Positions 51,383-61,693 are shown, counted from the stretch's first letter. The stretch: DNA of 64,000 nt from Butyrivibrio hungatei (GCF_900101605.1 NZ_FMUR01000004.1:62001-126000); one strand, 5' to 3'. Numbers and translations: made by a program. Notes: generated by a model from the sequence alone, not told the origin.

Positions 51383-53509
51383 TCAGAAAATTGAATTGGT
51401 ATCAAGAATAAGTGCTATCTCACCGTCACCAAGGATAGTTGCTCCGCTTATAAGCTTGCACTTATTTGTATATTTACCCAAAGGCTTGATAACGATTTCC
51501 TGCTGTCCCATAAGTTCGTCGATAACAAGTCCGATCTGCTGATCTCCCTTTCTTGCGATAACAACAACCATATCATCGTCTGCTGATTTACTTGACTTTG
51601 TATCAAGCACTTCATTGAGTCTTACGATAGGTGTTACGCTTCCACGAAGATTGATAACTTCTTTATTTTCTACAAGTTTAAGGTCTGAAGGAGACACATC
51701 CTCAATACTCTGGATCGAATCAAGAGGAATTGCATATTTCTCGTCTCCGACAATAACCATGAGAGCCTGAATAATGGCAAGTGTAAGAGGAAGTCTGATT
51801 ATCCATGTAGATCCCGAACCAAGCTTGGTATTAACAGATACCTCACCCGAAAGAGATTCAACTTTGGATTTAACAACATCAAGTCCAACACCACGTCCTG
51901 AAATCTCGGAAACCTGCTTGGCTGTGGAGAATCCGGGATGGAACAAGAGCTCTACGCACTGTTTCTCTGTCAAAAGAGCTGCCTGCTCGGGTGTAACGAT
52001 TCCCTTCTCAATGGCCTTGTTCTTAACTGCCTCTGCATCTATTCCGTTACCGTCATCACCAACCTCGATAACAACGCTGTTACCGTCCTGGAAAGCGTGA
52101 AGGAAAATCTGTCCTACTTCCGGTTTGCCTCTCTGGGCACGGATATCAGCTGATTCAATTCCGTGATCGGCACTGTTTCTGATAAGGTGCATCAAAGGAT
52201 CACCTATCTCATCAACCACGGTTCTGTCCATTTCTGTATCTTCACCGGTCATTGTCAGTTCCATCTTCTTGCCGAGAGTCTTGTTAAGATCTCTGATCAT
52301 ACGAGGAAACTTCTGAAGAACACTCTCGATAGGAACCATTCGAACTTTCATGACCGACTCATGAAGGTTTGTGGTAACACTCTCGAGATATTCAATCTGC
52401 TCATTTACGTTTCCGTTGCTGACACCCGAAGTGTTGGCTGCGGAAATAAGTGAGTTCTTCGCGATGATAAGCTCGGAAACAAGATTCATAAGAACATCAA
52501 GTTTCTCAATATCAACACGGACTGTTCTGTTTACAACAGGCTTACCCAAAGGCTTCTTTCCGCCTGCAGGTCCTGCGGCGGGTGCCTTTCCTGCTGCAGG
52601 TGCGGGTGCAGGTGCCGAACCCTGTGCGGGAACGGGTGCAGGCGCAGCAGTTGCTGCAGCGGGTGCAGGTTCGGGAGCTTCCTCAGCAGCTGCTTTTTCC
52701 GCATCGAGATCGAATTCTCCGCATTCGCAACCTGCAACTTCAGAAACAGACTTAACTATTTCAGCTACCTTTTCTTTTGTCTCATCTGTAATTATTACAA
52801 GGCTGAATGAGAAATCAAATTTCTCGTCTTCAATATCCTGTGTGTTGGGCTCGGAAACAACGATCTCACCGACCTCTTCGATTCCCTTAAATACAAGAAA
52901 ACCTCTTGCAGCCTTAAGAATACAGGATTCCTGAATATGTACGGTAACTCCCAATACATTTTTTCCCTGAGCTTTAGCTTCTTCCAAAGTTGTTCTTGCG
53001 GAAGAGTCGAGCTTGATAGCCCTGTAGTCACTCGCAGGATCTCCGCTTGGCTCAGAAGCCGGTGCAGAACTTTCCGCAGGCTCCGAAACTTCAGCAGTTC
53101 CATCGGAAGCAGCTGCCGCTCCGGAATTTCCGGATCTGATATCAGCGAGAGCTTTTATAATATTCTGATGCTCTTCAGTACCTTCGTCCTGATTTTCGGT
53201 AATGTTGTCAACATATCCCTGAATAGCATCAAGACACTGAAGAAGCACGTCGATCATCTCTGATTTGATCTTGATCTTACCCGCTCTGACATCTGAGAAA
53301 ACATCCTCCATGTCATGGGTAAGGTTCTGCATTCTGGTATAGCCCATGGTTCCGGCCATACCTTTCATTGAATGAGCCGATCTGAAAATTTCATTGATAC
53401 AATCCTCATTTTCGGGATCCTGCTCAAGAACCATGATGTTGTCGTTTAAAGACTGAAGGTGCTCCTTTGCTTCATCAAGAAAGACACTTAGATACTGAGA
53501 AACATCCAT
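51383..53509 (-). CDS. cheA: Chemotaxis histidine kinase CheA
   Basis: A 708-residue CheA. The HPt domain has His46 (FRSAHSMKGMAGTMG). A P2-like CheY/CheB-binding domain follows (ILKAARGFLVFKGIEEVGEI), between two low-complexity linkers rich in Ala, Pro and Glu. Then come the dimerisation helices (RVDIEKLDVLMNLVSELIIAKNSL), the GHKL kinase (LMHLIRNSADHGIE, GDDGNGIDAEAV, GRGVGLDVVKSKVESL) and a CheW-like domain (GSVTPIVRLNEVL). The ATG at 53509 has GGAGGTAGA upstream. The 112 bases before it hold no obvious promoter. Confidence 0.96.
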   Translation of the reverse strand: MDVSQYLSVFLDEAKEHLQSLNDNIMVLEQDPENEDCINEIFRSAHSMKGMAGTMGYTRMQNLTHDMEDVFSDVRAGKIKIKSEMIDVLLQCLDAIQGYVDNITENQDEGTEEHQNIIKALADIRSGNSGAAAASDGTAEVSEPAESSAPASEPSGDPASDYRAIKLDSSARTTLEEAKAQGKNVLGVTVHIQESCILKAARGFLVFKGIEEVGEIVVSEPNTQDIEDEKFDFSFSLVIITDETKEKVAEIVKSVSEVAGCECGEFDLDAEKAAAEEAPEPAPAAATAAPAPVPAQGSAPAPAPAAGKAPAAGPAGGKKPLGKPVVNRTVRVDIEKLDVLMNLVSELIIAKNSLISAANTSGVSNGNVNEQIEYLESVTTNLHESVMKVRMVPIESVLQKFPRMIRDLNKTLGKKMELTMTGEDTEMDRTVVDEIGDPLMHLIRNSADHGIESADIRAQRGKPEVGQIFLHAFQDGNSVVIEVGDDGNGIDAEAVKNKAIEKGIVTPEQAALLTEKQCVELLFHPGFSTAKQVSEISGRGVGLDVVKSKVESLSGEVSVNTKLGSGSTWIIRLPLTLAIIQALMVIVGDEKYAIPLDSIQSIEDVSPSDLKLVENKEVINLRGSVTPIVRLNEVLDTKSSKSADDDMVVVIARKGDQQIGLVIDELMGQQEIVIKPLGKYTNKCKLISGATILGDGEIALILDTNSIF

Positions 53510-53621
53510 AATCAATCTACCTCCATAAGAAAAATTGTTTAGTCATGCAAAATGTTTGTCGTCATTGGCAGTTAATGGAGGGATATGGATCGTCAGATAT
53601 GAAAGATCAAAAGTAACCCCT

Positions 53622-54692
53622 TCAATTAACACCAACATTCATTATTATTTCCTGGGCGATGTCATCAAGTTTTACAACCTGATCGACAAGTCCAGCTGTT
53701 GCTACTGATTTGGGCATTCCATAAACGGTGCAGGTGCTTTCTTCCTGGCCGATTACATGTACTTTCTTTTTAGATTTCAGATTCTTGATTCCCTCAGTTC
53801 CATCGGCGCCCATTCCGGTCATTACTACGCAGCAGATCTCATCGTAATCTGACTCAACAAGTGATTCATACATGAAATTTGCACAAGGTCTTACGCCTTC
53901 TCTGGTCGGTCCGTCCATATAATGGATAACACTTTTTCCTGCATTCTTAATGATATGCATGTGTTTGCCGCCCCTTGATATATATACCGTTCCCGGTGCC
54001 AATACATCGCCTTCGGCGGCCTCTTTAACATGAACCTCGCTCAGAGAATCAAGTCTTTCAGCAAGTGATGCTGTAAAGCCTTCCGGCATGTGCTGAACTA
54101 TAACTACCGGAGTCTTGAGGTTTTTGGGAAGCCTTGGGATAACCGATTGTAATGCCCTCGGGCCACCCGTTGAACTTGCTATCGCAACAATCCTGTTACC
54201 CGTGATCTTGCTCGCGGATTTTGTAACCAGTTCAACAACCTTGCGTGATTCCTTGACTTCGTCAAAAGAAAATGCTTTGGTTGAACCCGGCGCTTTACTG
54301 TTTGCAACAGCAGAAAGTGTATTGAGGAAAAGCTTACAAAACTCTTCGCCCTTACACTCCGATGCTCTGTCCGGCTTGTGCACGAAATCAAGTGCACCCA
54401 GATCAAGGGCATCCATTGTAACTTTGGCACCTTCTTTAGTATCGGTGCTCGCCATCATTATCTTGGCTTTTATTCCGTTCTTGTGAAGTTCTTTAAGCAT
54501 AGTGATACCGTCCATTCTCGGCATATTAATATCAAGTACGACAGCATCATAAGTATTATGCTTTAAAAGCTCCAGTCCCTCAATTCCGTCCTTAGCCTTG
54601 TCAGCTACCTGGAATCTTGAATCTGAGTTAATAATATCACTAAGAACTGTTCTCATAAGTGCAGAATCATCAATTATCAAAATTTTTTTCAT
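53622..54692 (-). CDS. cheB: Chemotaxis protein-glutamate methylesterase CheB
   Basis: A 356-residue CheB. The receiver domain has Asp8/Asp9 and the acceptor Asp54 (AVVLDINMPRMDG). The methylesterase domain has the catalytic Ser (VAIASSTGGPRALQ), His (VIVQHMPEGFTASLA) and Asp (VMTGMGADGTEGIK). It removes methyl groups from receptors. The matching methyltransferase cheR is not in the window. Confidence 0.96.
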   Translation of the reverse strand: MKKILIIDDSALMRTVLSDIINSDSRFQVADKAKDGIEGLELLKHNTYDAVVLDINMPRMDGITMLKELHKNGIKAKIMMASTDTKEGAKVTMDALDLGALDFVHKPDRASECKGEEFCKLFLNTLSAVANSKAPGSTKAFSFDEVKESRKVVELVTKSASKITGNRIVAIASSTGGPRALQSVIPRLPKNLKTPVVIVQHMPEGFTASLAERLDSLSEVHVKEAAEGDVLAPGTVYISRGGKHMHIIKNAGKSVIHYMDGPTREGVRPCANFMYESLVESDYDEICCVVMTGMGADGTEGIKNLKSKKKVHVIGQEESTCTVYGMPKSVATAGLVDQVVKLDDIAQEIIMNVGVN

Positions 54693-54694
54693 AA

Positions 54695-55417
54695 TTATGT
54701 TTGCTTCTTTCTTATTTTTCGTTCTTCCTCAAAGATGAAGTGGATAATATCTTCTCTGGAAGGTTCGTCAATATACACGTATTGGATACGATGTTCAAAT
54801 AAACCCGGTCTACTTTCTAACTCTTGTACCTTTAATATGCTGCAGATCATTTCAAATTCTTTATCATTTGCCCCCCTCGGTAAACGATACGAGCAGTAAA
54901 TGATACTGCCCTCCTCGTACTGGAAGTTGGCCACAAATCGCAGCCCGCCTCCGCTTATGTCAACTATTACGCTCCTCTGGAGCGGTTTTGTCTTGTCGAC
55001 GAGATATTTTCTGTTCTTTTCAAAGGCTTCCAGCTCTCCTTTTGTGCAGGTTCGGGATTTTAATTCAAGAGCACAGCTGAATCTGTAATACTCTCTTCTC
55101 TGTAGTCGTTGTAACTCACTGGAAAGATCGAGTACAAGTATATACATATTGTCGCTTCTGTATCTGTCTACAATCCTGGAATAACATTGAAACAATCCCT
55201 TGGTACTGTAGAAACACAAGCTATATTCTCCGTCAACAGGCAGTAAAACCAGTTTTCCTTTTTCAAATGGCATGAGAACTTCAATCCTGTCATCCGAAGT
55301 AACATCCATGACTTTGCTCATATAGATGTGTCTCGTTCGCGTATCCTCATCCATCCAGACTTTACCGGCTGCCTTAAGTTCCACTCTTATCCCGGGTGAA
55401 ATATAATCTGTGAGCAT
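54695..55417 (-). CDS. PilZ-domain flagellar brake protein (YpfA/YcgR-like)
   Basis: A 240-residue protein with an N-terminal YcgR-like domain (residues ~1-100) and a C-terminal PilZ domain. The c-di-GMP signatures are both present: REYYR in QRREYYRF (RxxxR) and DISGGGLRF ((D/N)xSxxG). It should bind c-di-GMP and slow or alter flagellar rotation. It sits between flhG and cheB, two bases upstream of cheB, the same relative place as in several other Clostridia. Confidence 0.88.
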   Translation of the reverse strand: MLTDYISPGIRVELKAAGKVWMDEDTRTRHIYMSKVMDVTSDDRIEVLMPFEKGKLVLLPVDGEYSLCFYSTKGLFQCYSRIVDRYRSDNMYILVLDLSSELQRLQRREYYRFSCALELKSRTCTKGELEAFEKNRKYLVDKTKPLQRSVIVDISGGGLRFVANFQYEEGSIIYCSYRLPRGANDKEFEMICSILKVQELESRPGLFEHRIQYVYIDEPSREDIIHFIFEEERKIRKKQT

Positions 55418-55453
55418 ATATTACCTTGTCTCCAATCCACCATATTTAACGAC

Positions 55454-56380
55454 TTAGTTTTCTGAAGTTATGCTTTGTCCCTGTGCTGTCTCCCTGCTGC
55501 TGAGCTTTCTTCCCGTAATAATATGGGAAAAGAAAGCCGCCATTCCTCTCTGTTTTACTTCTTCCTGACTACCCGGATTCATAAGCTGATTCGCAATACT
55601 CTCAAAAGCCTTGACCGACTTGGCATTCGGATATTGCAGCGAAACCGGTGATTGTTGCATTACGCTTCTTGCAAGATACTGATCCTGCGGGATTGCTCCC
55701 ATGTAAGATAAAGGAAGTTTCAGATATCTGGCCACAACTGCATTTAACTTGTTAAAAAGCTGCTGGCCTTCATCGTTTGACGAAACTCTGTTTGAAACAA
55801 CTTTTACCTTAGTATTCTCCCTCGAAAAACGAGGAGACTGATTCAGTGCCTTAAGAAGCGAATACGAATCGGTTATCGATGTAGGCTCCGGAGTCGTAAC
55901 AAGTATGATCTCACCGCTTGCCACAAGGAACTCCATTACCGCGCTCGATATACCCGCTCCCGTATCTATTATTATTATATCAGCAATTGCATCAAGTTCG
56001 GCAAGATTAACAATAATATATACAAGATAATCTCTGCTTAAGTTATACATACCCGAAATTCCCGATCCGCCGGAGATAAATCCGACACCTTCGGGGCCCC
56101 AGGTAATTATGTCCTTAATATTCTTACCCTGATAGATAAGATCGCATAAATTGTGTTTTGGAACAGTTCCAAACATTATCTCTATATTGGCAAGTCCGAA
56201 ATCCGCATCCAAAATGATGACTCTTTTGCCCATCTTTCTGAACTGAACAGCCAGATTTATGGAAACATTTGACTTACCTACACCGCCTTTTCCACTTGTT
56301 ACAGTAATAATTCTGGCAAGCGGACGCTGCGGCTTATTTGAATTTTTAATTATATTTCTAAGCTGTTGCGCCTGATCCAT
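55454..56380 (-). CDS. flhG: Flagellar number regulator FlhG (MinD-like ATPase, YlxH)
   Basis: A 308-residue ParA/MinD-family ATPase: the deviant Walker A ITVTSGKGGVGKSNVSINLA, LDADFGLANIEIMFGTVPKHNLCDLIYQ and IIIDTGAGISSAVMEFL. The N-terminal DQAQQLRNIIKN helix is the FlhF-activating part in this family. It controls flagellar number together with FlhF. It follows flhF by 17 bases. Confidence 0.93.
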   Translation of the reverse strand: MDQAQQLRNIIKNSNKPQRPLARIITVTSGKGGVGKSNVSINLAVQFRKMGKRVIILDADFGLANIEIMFGTVPKHNLCDLIYQGKNIKDIITWGPEGVGFISGGSGISGMYNLSRDYLVYIIVNLAELDAIADIIIIDTGAGISSAVMEFLVASGEIILVTTPEPTSITDSYSLLKALNQSPRFSRENTKVKVVSNRVSSNDEGQQLFNKLNAVVARYLKLPLSYMGAIPQDQYLARSVMQQSPVSLQYPNAKSVKAFESIANQLMNPGSQEEVKQRGMAAFFSHIITGRKLSSRETAQGQSITSEN

Positions 56381-56397
56381 ATATAACTATCCCCAAA

Positions 56398-57675
56398 TCA
56401 ACTTTTTCCGCCAAGAAGGTTCTTTACAATTTTCTGTGCATCGAATACAGCGATGTCATCCGGTACGTTCTGCCCGTTTGTGATGTACGCAATGGGCGAA
56501 CCCGTATGCATCCTGATATTGTAAAGGTTACCTTTTGCACCTGTCTCATCCATTTTTGTAAAAATAAGCTTATAAGCAACCATCTCCGAGTATGCGTCGG
56601 AAATCTCGATAAGATCGCGATACTTCGTGGTTGCGGACAAAACGAGATAGTTTTCGCACTCCATAAGCTCCTCCAAAGCCCTTATGTAGTTCTCAACATC
56701 TCTTATAAGTTCTTCATTTTTAAGCGAATGTCCCGCCGTATCGACCATGATGTAATCATATTCCCTGAAATCTTCGGCTGCCTGCTTCATCTCATCGACC
56801 GAATAGATAACCCTGAAAGGGATCTCAAGTATCGATGCATATGTGCGAAGCTGCTCGGCTGCCGCAATTCTGTATGTATCCATAGTCAAAAGAGCTACTT
56901 TCTTCTTTTTGGAGACAGTAAGCTCCGAGGCAAGTTTGGCGATTGTAGTTGTCTTTCCGACACCCGTAGGTCCTATGAATATCTCTGCGATCGGCTTTTC
57001 TTCGCCGACTTCTTTTATGGGATCCGACTTACCAAACTTAAGAACCATCTTTTGATATACATTGGCAAGTGCATAATCAAAAGGAAGTCCAGGTTTGCTT
57101 ATCTTTTCAACTTCATCGGTAAGCTGGTTTACGTATATCTCGTCAACTTCATTCTCTATAAGAGTATTATATAACAATTTTATGAAAGAAAGTGTTTCTT
57201 CTGATATATCATTTTGTGAAGTTTTTACACCTTCATCCGCTTTCTCCGAGGAACCCGCGTTTTCTTTTTCGATTTTGGGTGTAACAACCTCTTTCTCATT
57301 TTTGAGAATGTTTTTCTCCAAAAGAGAACTCAGATTATCAAGTTTTTCCTCGATTGCGCTGTTGTCTTCCTTGGGCAGGGAAACCTTTGACGCACTCGCA
57401 ACAGCTGATACCACGGTATCTCTTTGAGAACTGTCTAAAGAGCCCCTGCTTTCATGTACTTTGGGCTTTTGCGGAGTGTAGGTCGTTCTTACGGGCCTTT
57501 CAGGTTCCTCCTCAAGTGCCACGGTCACTTCAATCTTCTGAGACTGAAACAAAGACAAAAATCCTGATTTCTTGACAGGTCGCACGTTCATTACGACAAT
57601 ATTCCCGCCAAGCTCTTTTTTTGCCTCATCCGTAGCTTCGCTTTCATTTTTTCCAACATACTTTTTAATAATCAT
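56398..57675 (-). CDS. flhF: Flagellar placement GTPase FlhF
   Basis: A 425-residue SRP-type GTPase. The N-terminal segment (MIIKKYVGKNESEATDEAKKELGGNIVVMNVR) is the FlhF B domain, followed by a disordered linker (~80-150). The NG domain has IFIGPTGVGKTTTIAKLASEL (P-loop), MDTYRIAAAEQLRTYA, YIMVDTAGHS and LIFTKMDETG. It directs the flagellar base to its site. Its start is the base next to the flhA stop (57676). Confidence 0.95.
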   Translation of the reverse strand: MIIKKYVGKNESEATDEAKKELGGNIVVMNVRPVKKSGFLSLFQSQKIEVTVALEEEPERPVRTTYTPQKPKVHESRGSLDSSQRDTVVSAVASASKVSLPKEDNSAIEEKLDNLSSLLEKNILKNEKEVVTPKIEKENAGSSEKADEGVKTSQNDISEETLSFIKLLYNTLIENEVDEIYVNQLTDEVEKISKPGLPFDYALANVYQKMVLKFGKSDPIKEVGEEKPIAEIFIGPTGVGKTTTIAKLASELTVSKKKKVALLTMDTYRIAAAEQLRTYASILEIPFRVIYSVDEMKQAAEDFREYDYIMVDTAGHSLKNEELIRDVENYIRALEELMECENYLVLSATTKYRDLIEISDAYSEMVAYKLIFTKMDETGAKGNLYNIRMHTGSPIAYITNGQNVPDDIAVFDAQKIVKNLLGGKS

Positions 57676-59733
57676 TTACGCAGTTACCATCCCCACCGAT
57701 TGTAGTTCAATACTGGCTTCAACTTCGTTATATGAAATAACAACCAGGTCTTTGTAGTAGTCTTCCGTCATCTTCTTAAAGTACATACGCACTATAGGCG
57801 ATGCCATGATAATTGCCTGTTTACCCGCATCCTCAAGCTTCTTGACCTGTTCTCCCACAGCAGTGAGGATAGACTTGGTTCTTGCAGGATCAAGTGTAAG
57901 ATAAGCACCCGTTTCAGTCTGCTTAACGCTGCTCATGATTTCCTGCTCAATCTTGGGATCAAGCGTAACAACGCTCGTCGTCTCGCCCGGAACAAAATAC
58001 TTGTTGGATATTGCTCTCTTTAAGCTCTGTCTTACATACTCCGTAAGAATATCCGGATCGTGTGTTGACGGAGCAAAATCTGCAAGCGTCTCGAATATTG
58101 TCACAAGGTCTCTTATTGAAATGCCTTCGCGAAGGAGATTCTGAAGAACTTTCTCAATCTCACCAAGACTCATAAGCTTAGGCACAAGCTCTTCCACAAG
58201 AGCATGATTGTTTTCTTTCAAGTTGTCCACGAGGTTCTGGACATCCTGTCTTGTAAGGAGCTCTGCTATGTGTTCTCTTATTATCTCCGTCAAATGTGTC
58301 GCGATGATCGACGGCGGATCCACTACGGTATAGCCAAAGCTCTCCGCTCTTTCTCTCTGTCCCTCGGTGATCCATATAGCGGGAAGGTGGAATGACGGCT
58401 CAAATGTAGGAATACCTGTGATTTCTTCCTCAACATGTCCCGGATTCATTGCCATGTAATGGTCAAATAAAATCTCTCCGTCACTTACCTGTATACCTTT
58501 AATTTTAATGATATATTGATTAGGATTCAACTGAATATTATCTCTAAGTCGAATAATCGGAACCACGGTTCCAAGTTCAAGCGCAACCTGCCTTCTTATC
58601 ATGACCACTCGGTCAAGAAGATCGCCGCCCTGATTGACATCGGCAAGAGGAATGATTCCGTAACCAAATTCAAGCTCGATGGGATCAACCTGCAAAAGGC
58701 TTGTTACATTCTCGGGTTGTCTTATCTCTTCCGCCTGCTGTTCCTCGGGTGATGCAACTTCTCCCTCAACAGCAACTTCTTCTATAGTCTGGCTCGCAAC
58801 TCTTCCAAGAAGGATAAATCCCGCACCGAATGCAACATAAAGAAGTGTCGGAAGAGGTGATGCGATTCCAAGTCCGGTAAGGACTCCTCCTACAAGGTAC
58901 AATGTCTTGGGCATACCAAAAAGCTGCCCGATAAGAACATGGCCAAAATCTGCCTCTTTTGAACCTTTTGTAACAAGAATACCCGTAGACATAGATATCA
59001 TAAGAGAAGGAATAGAACTTACAAGTCCGTCACCCATCGTAAGTATCGAATATGTATTGATGGCTGTATTTACATCCATTCCTTTTCTCAGGATACCCAT
59101 GGCAATACCGCCGAGAAGGTTGACCGCCGTAATGATAAGACCCGCGGTCGCATCTCCTTTTACGTACTTCGTAGCACCGTCCATGGCTCCGAAGAAGCTG
59201 GCTTCATCCTGAATCTTCTGTCTTCTCTCTTTTGCCTCAACATCGGTGATGGCTCCGGTGTTAAGATCGGCATCAATAGCCATCTGCTTACCGGGCATCG
59301 CATCAAGGGTAAATCTTGCAGATACTTCCGCAACTCTCTCGGAACCTTTGTTTATGACCATGAGCTGTACGATTATAAGTATTACATAAACGATAGCTCC
59401 GACGATCAGGTCGCCTCCTCCAACGAAGGATCCAAATACCTCGATAACTTTACCCGCTCCGCCCTCTGTGAGGATAAGACGGGTAGATGAAACGTTCAGC
59501 GCAATTCTGAATATGGTCGTAAAAAGAAGTATCGTAGGGAAAAACGACATATCAAGAACGTCCGCCGCAAACATAGCTGTAAACATTATCACAAATGAAA
59601 GTGACATATCAAAAGCAAGGAGAATATCCAGCACCCAGTCAGAGAGCGGTATAATAAGCATTACGATAGCCGCAACAATATATAAAGCAAGGCCGTAATC
59701 ATATACGCGGTCTCTAAGTTTTTTTGTATCCAT
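57676..59733 (-). CDS. flhA: Flagellar type III export gate protein FlhA
   Basis: A 685-residue export gate component. About eight membrane helices occupy residues 1-320; the FHIPEP-type loop with IALNVSSTRLIL and VINKGSERVAEVSARFTLDAMPGKQMAIDADLNTG is diagnostic. The C-terminal cytoplasmic domain includes YVRQSLKRAISNKY and PSIIATHLTEIIREHIAELLTRQDVQNLVDNL. It receives chaperone-substrate complexes. Confidence 0.96.
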   Translation of the reverse strand: MDTKKLRDRVYDYGLALYIVAAIVMLIIPLSDWVLDILLAFDMSLSFVIMFTAMFAADVLDMSFFPTILLFTTIFRIALNVSSTRLILTEGGAGKVIEVFGSFVGGGDLIVGAIVYVILIIVQLMVINKGSERVAEVSARFTLDAMPGKQMAIDADLNTGAITDVEAKERRQKIQDEASFFGAMDGATKYVKGDATAGLIITAVNLLGGIAMGILRKGMDVNTAINTYSILTMGDGLVSSIPSLMISMSTGILVTKGSKEADFGHVLIGQLFGMPKTLYLVGGVLTGLGIASPLPTLLYVAFGAGFILLGRVASQTIEEVAVEGEVASPEEQQAEEIRQPENVTSLLQVDPIELEFGYGIIPLADVNQGGDLLDRVVMIRRQVALELGTVVPIIRLRDNIQLNPNQYIIKIKGIQVSDGEILFDHYMAMNPGHVEEEITGIPTFEPSFHLPAIWITEGQRERAESFGYTVVDPPSIIATHLTEIIREHIAELLTRQDVQNLVDNLKENNHALVEELVPKLMSLGEIEKVLQNLLREGISIRDLVTIFETLADFAPSTHDPDILTEYVRQSLKRAISNKYFVPGETTSVVTLDPKIEQEIMSSVKQTETGAYLTLDPARTKSILTAVGEQVKKLEDAGKQAIIMASPIVRMYFKKMTEDYYKDLVVISYNEVEASIELQSVGMVTA

Positions 59734-59769
59734 GCCGCACTCTCCTTTCTAACAAATTTTACTCATTTT

Positions 59770-60924
59770 TTAAATCTTACCTTTAAGGTGATAAACATAG
59801 GCAAGCACTTCAGCTACTGCCTTATATAACTCAGGAGGAACAAGCTCTCCGACTTCGACATTTGCATATAACATTCGCGCAAGCGGCTTATTTTCTACAA
59901 TCTCAACACCGCTTTCACGAGCAAGCTCTTTTATCCTCTGAGCCACAAAATCCGCACCCTTGGCAACAACAATAGGTGCTTCCGCTTCTTCTGCGTCATA
60001 CTTAACCGCAACGGCATAGTGCGTCGGGTTCGTGATGACTACATCCGCCTGCGGAACAGCCTGCATCATTCTTCGCCTTGATGCTTCCATCATTCTTCGT
60101 TTCTGTGCAGACTTAACCTCGGGACTTCCCTCGGAATTCTTGAACTCATCCTTTACTTCCTGCTTGGTCATCATCATGTCCTTGGTGAACTTGCGCTTCT
60201 GATAAATAAAATCCGCAAGTGCGATGATCATATATGCGATTGCAACTCTGAACCCAAGGTCTATTATGAGATTTCCCATAAGTCCGATTGCCTGAGTGAG
60301 TGGCATATCATACAAAAGAAACAGATAATCGTTTCTCTTTGAAAAAAAGGAATAAATTACAATTCCCATAATAAGCAGCTTTACAATTGATTTTGCCAGT
60401 TCAAAAAGCTTTCTTGTAGAAAAGATTTTTTTCAGTCCCGAAACGGGATTAAGTTTTGAAAGCTTTGGCTGGAGTGGCTTTGAGGTAGGTTTGTATCCGA
60501 CCTGAACGTAATCACTTATAAATGCCACTGCAAATCCGACTATGAAAAATGGCGCACACAGCAATAAAAGTGTCAGCATTGCCTTATTTACAATGCTTGT
60601 AATATAAGCGATCGGAAGCTGACCGTCATACGTTCTTGCGACATTCGGAATGTCATTGTATACCCTCGGGAAAATATTGGTAAAAGTACTTCCCATAAGC
60701 GCATATACAACCCTCAGGATCACAAACAAGGAAAGCAGGCTAAACGCCGTTGCAACTTCCTGGCTCTTTGCAACCTGTCCCTCTTTTCTGGCATCTTCCA
60801 GCTTTTTCGCCGTGGGCTGCTCAGACTTTTCCGCACCGTTTGCATCTTCGGCAAAGAACTGCAGATTATATTTAATTAATGGCGGCCCGTAAATATACTC
60901 AGCCTCTCTGCATGCTGTATACAA
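59770..60924 (-). CDS. flhB: Flagellar export switch protein FlhB
   Basis: Up to 384 residues. The basic/charged start (SEQPTAKKLEDARKEGQVAKS) is the FlhB signature, four membrane helices follow, and the self-cleaving NPTH site lies in VVITNPTHYAVAVKYD. Start uncertain: the only usual codon giving a complete N-terminus is a TTG at 60924 with a poor SD, 26 bases inside fliR. Another possibility is a rare ATT just after AGAGAGG (about 60891), which would give a start near YGPPLIKYNLQFFAED. No ATG fits. Confidence 0.92.
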   Translation of the reverse strand: MYTACREAEYIYGPPLIKYNLQFFAEDANGAEKSEQPTAKKLEDARKEGQVAKSQEVATAFSLLSLFVILRVVYALMGSTFTNIFPRVYNDIPNVARTYDGQLPIAYITSIVNKAMLTLLLLCAPFFIVGFAVAFISDYVQVGYKPTSKPLQPKLSKLNPVSGLKKIFSTRKLFELAKSIVKLLIMGIVIYSFFSKRNDYLFLLYDMPLTQAIGLMGNLIIDLGFRVAIAYMIIALADFIYQKRKFTKDMMMTKQEVKDEFKNSEGSPEVKSAQKRRMMEASRRRMMQAVPQADVVITNPTHYAVAVKYDAEEAEAPIVVAKGADFVAQRIKELARESGVEIVENKPLARMLYANVEVGELVPPELYKAVAEVLAYVYHLKGKI

Positions 60925-61684
60925 ATTCCTGCATAAGCTCCTTCATATTGTTAAAAATAAAGTTTGAGGCGTCACCGAGCATCGATACCGTAATAAGCAT
61001 TACCATCAGCCCCACGATTATCTTTATCTGAATACCCACGGAAAACATGTTCATCTGAGGTGATACTTTGGCAAGGACACCGAGAACAACGTTTGTGATA
61101 AAAGTGATGATGAAAATCGGCAGGCTGATCCTGAATCCGATCACGATATAGTCTCTCAAAAAGGCAACTATCGCATTTAACATCCTGTCACTGTGAATCA
61201 CCGCACCGTTTATAGGTATCAAAGTAAACGTATCTATAAGCGAATCAAGAATATATCTGTACATTCCCGTAATGATCAGCGATACGATAAGCACCTGTGA
61301 ATAGAGCTGACCTGTGATTGTAACCTGTTCGTTGGTATTCGGATCAAAAAGGTTTACCATCGAAAGACCTATCTGCATGTCAACTATCTGTCCCGCAAAA
61401 TTTATTACGAGCTGGCAGAGCTGAACCGCATAACCTACAAGAAAACCAACCGTAATTTCCTTCATGACGATCACCGTATAACCGATGACAGTATTGTACG
61501 AAGGTGCGGTATACGGAACAGCGCCGTATACAAGAGTCGACAAAAGAAGTCCAAATCCCACTTTTACAAGGTTAGGCGTTTGCCTTCCGCCAAAGAACGG
61601 GCATACAAAAATAAAACTTGTCACTCTTACAACTATTAGCAAAAAAACTTCCAGATCGCCGTATCTGAAGTTGTAATCGATCAT
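60899..61684 (-). CDS. fliR: Flagellar export protein FliR
   Basis: A 261-residue membrane protein with about six helices. The family signatures include VFLLIVVRVTSFIFVCPFFG and EITVGFLVGYAVQLCQLVINFAGQIVDMQIGLSMVNLFDP. It forms the export gate with FliP and FliQ. It overlaps the longest frame of flhB by 26 bases. Confidence 0.95.
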   Translation of the reverse strand: MIDYNFRYGDLEVFLLIVVRVTSFIFVCPFFGGRQTPNLVKVGFGLLLSTLVYGAVPYTAPSYNTVIGYTVIVMKEITVGFLVGYAVQLCQLVINFAGQIVDMQIGLSMVNLFDPNTNEQVTITGQLYSQVLIVSLIITGMYRYILDSLIDTFTLIPINGAVIHSDRMLNAIVAFLRDYIVIGFRISLPIFIITFITNVVLGVLAKVSPQMNMFSVGIQIKIIVGLMVMLITVSMLGDASNFIFNNMKELMQEFVYSMQRG

Positions 61685-61693
61685 ACTTCACCT

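Noticed and set aside
52371..52934. Plus-strand Ala/Gly/Pro-rich frame opposite cheA
   Set aside because: It is the antisense of the Ala/Pro linker of CheA; low-complexity codons leave several frames open.
53510..53621. Possible SigD-type promoter in the 112-base gap before cheA
   Set aside because: A TAAA is present but no GCCGATAA-like -10 at the right distance, so it is not claimed.
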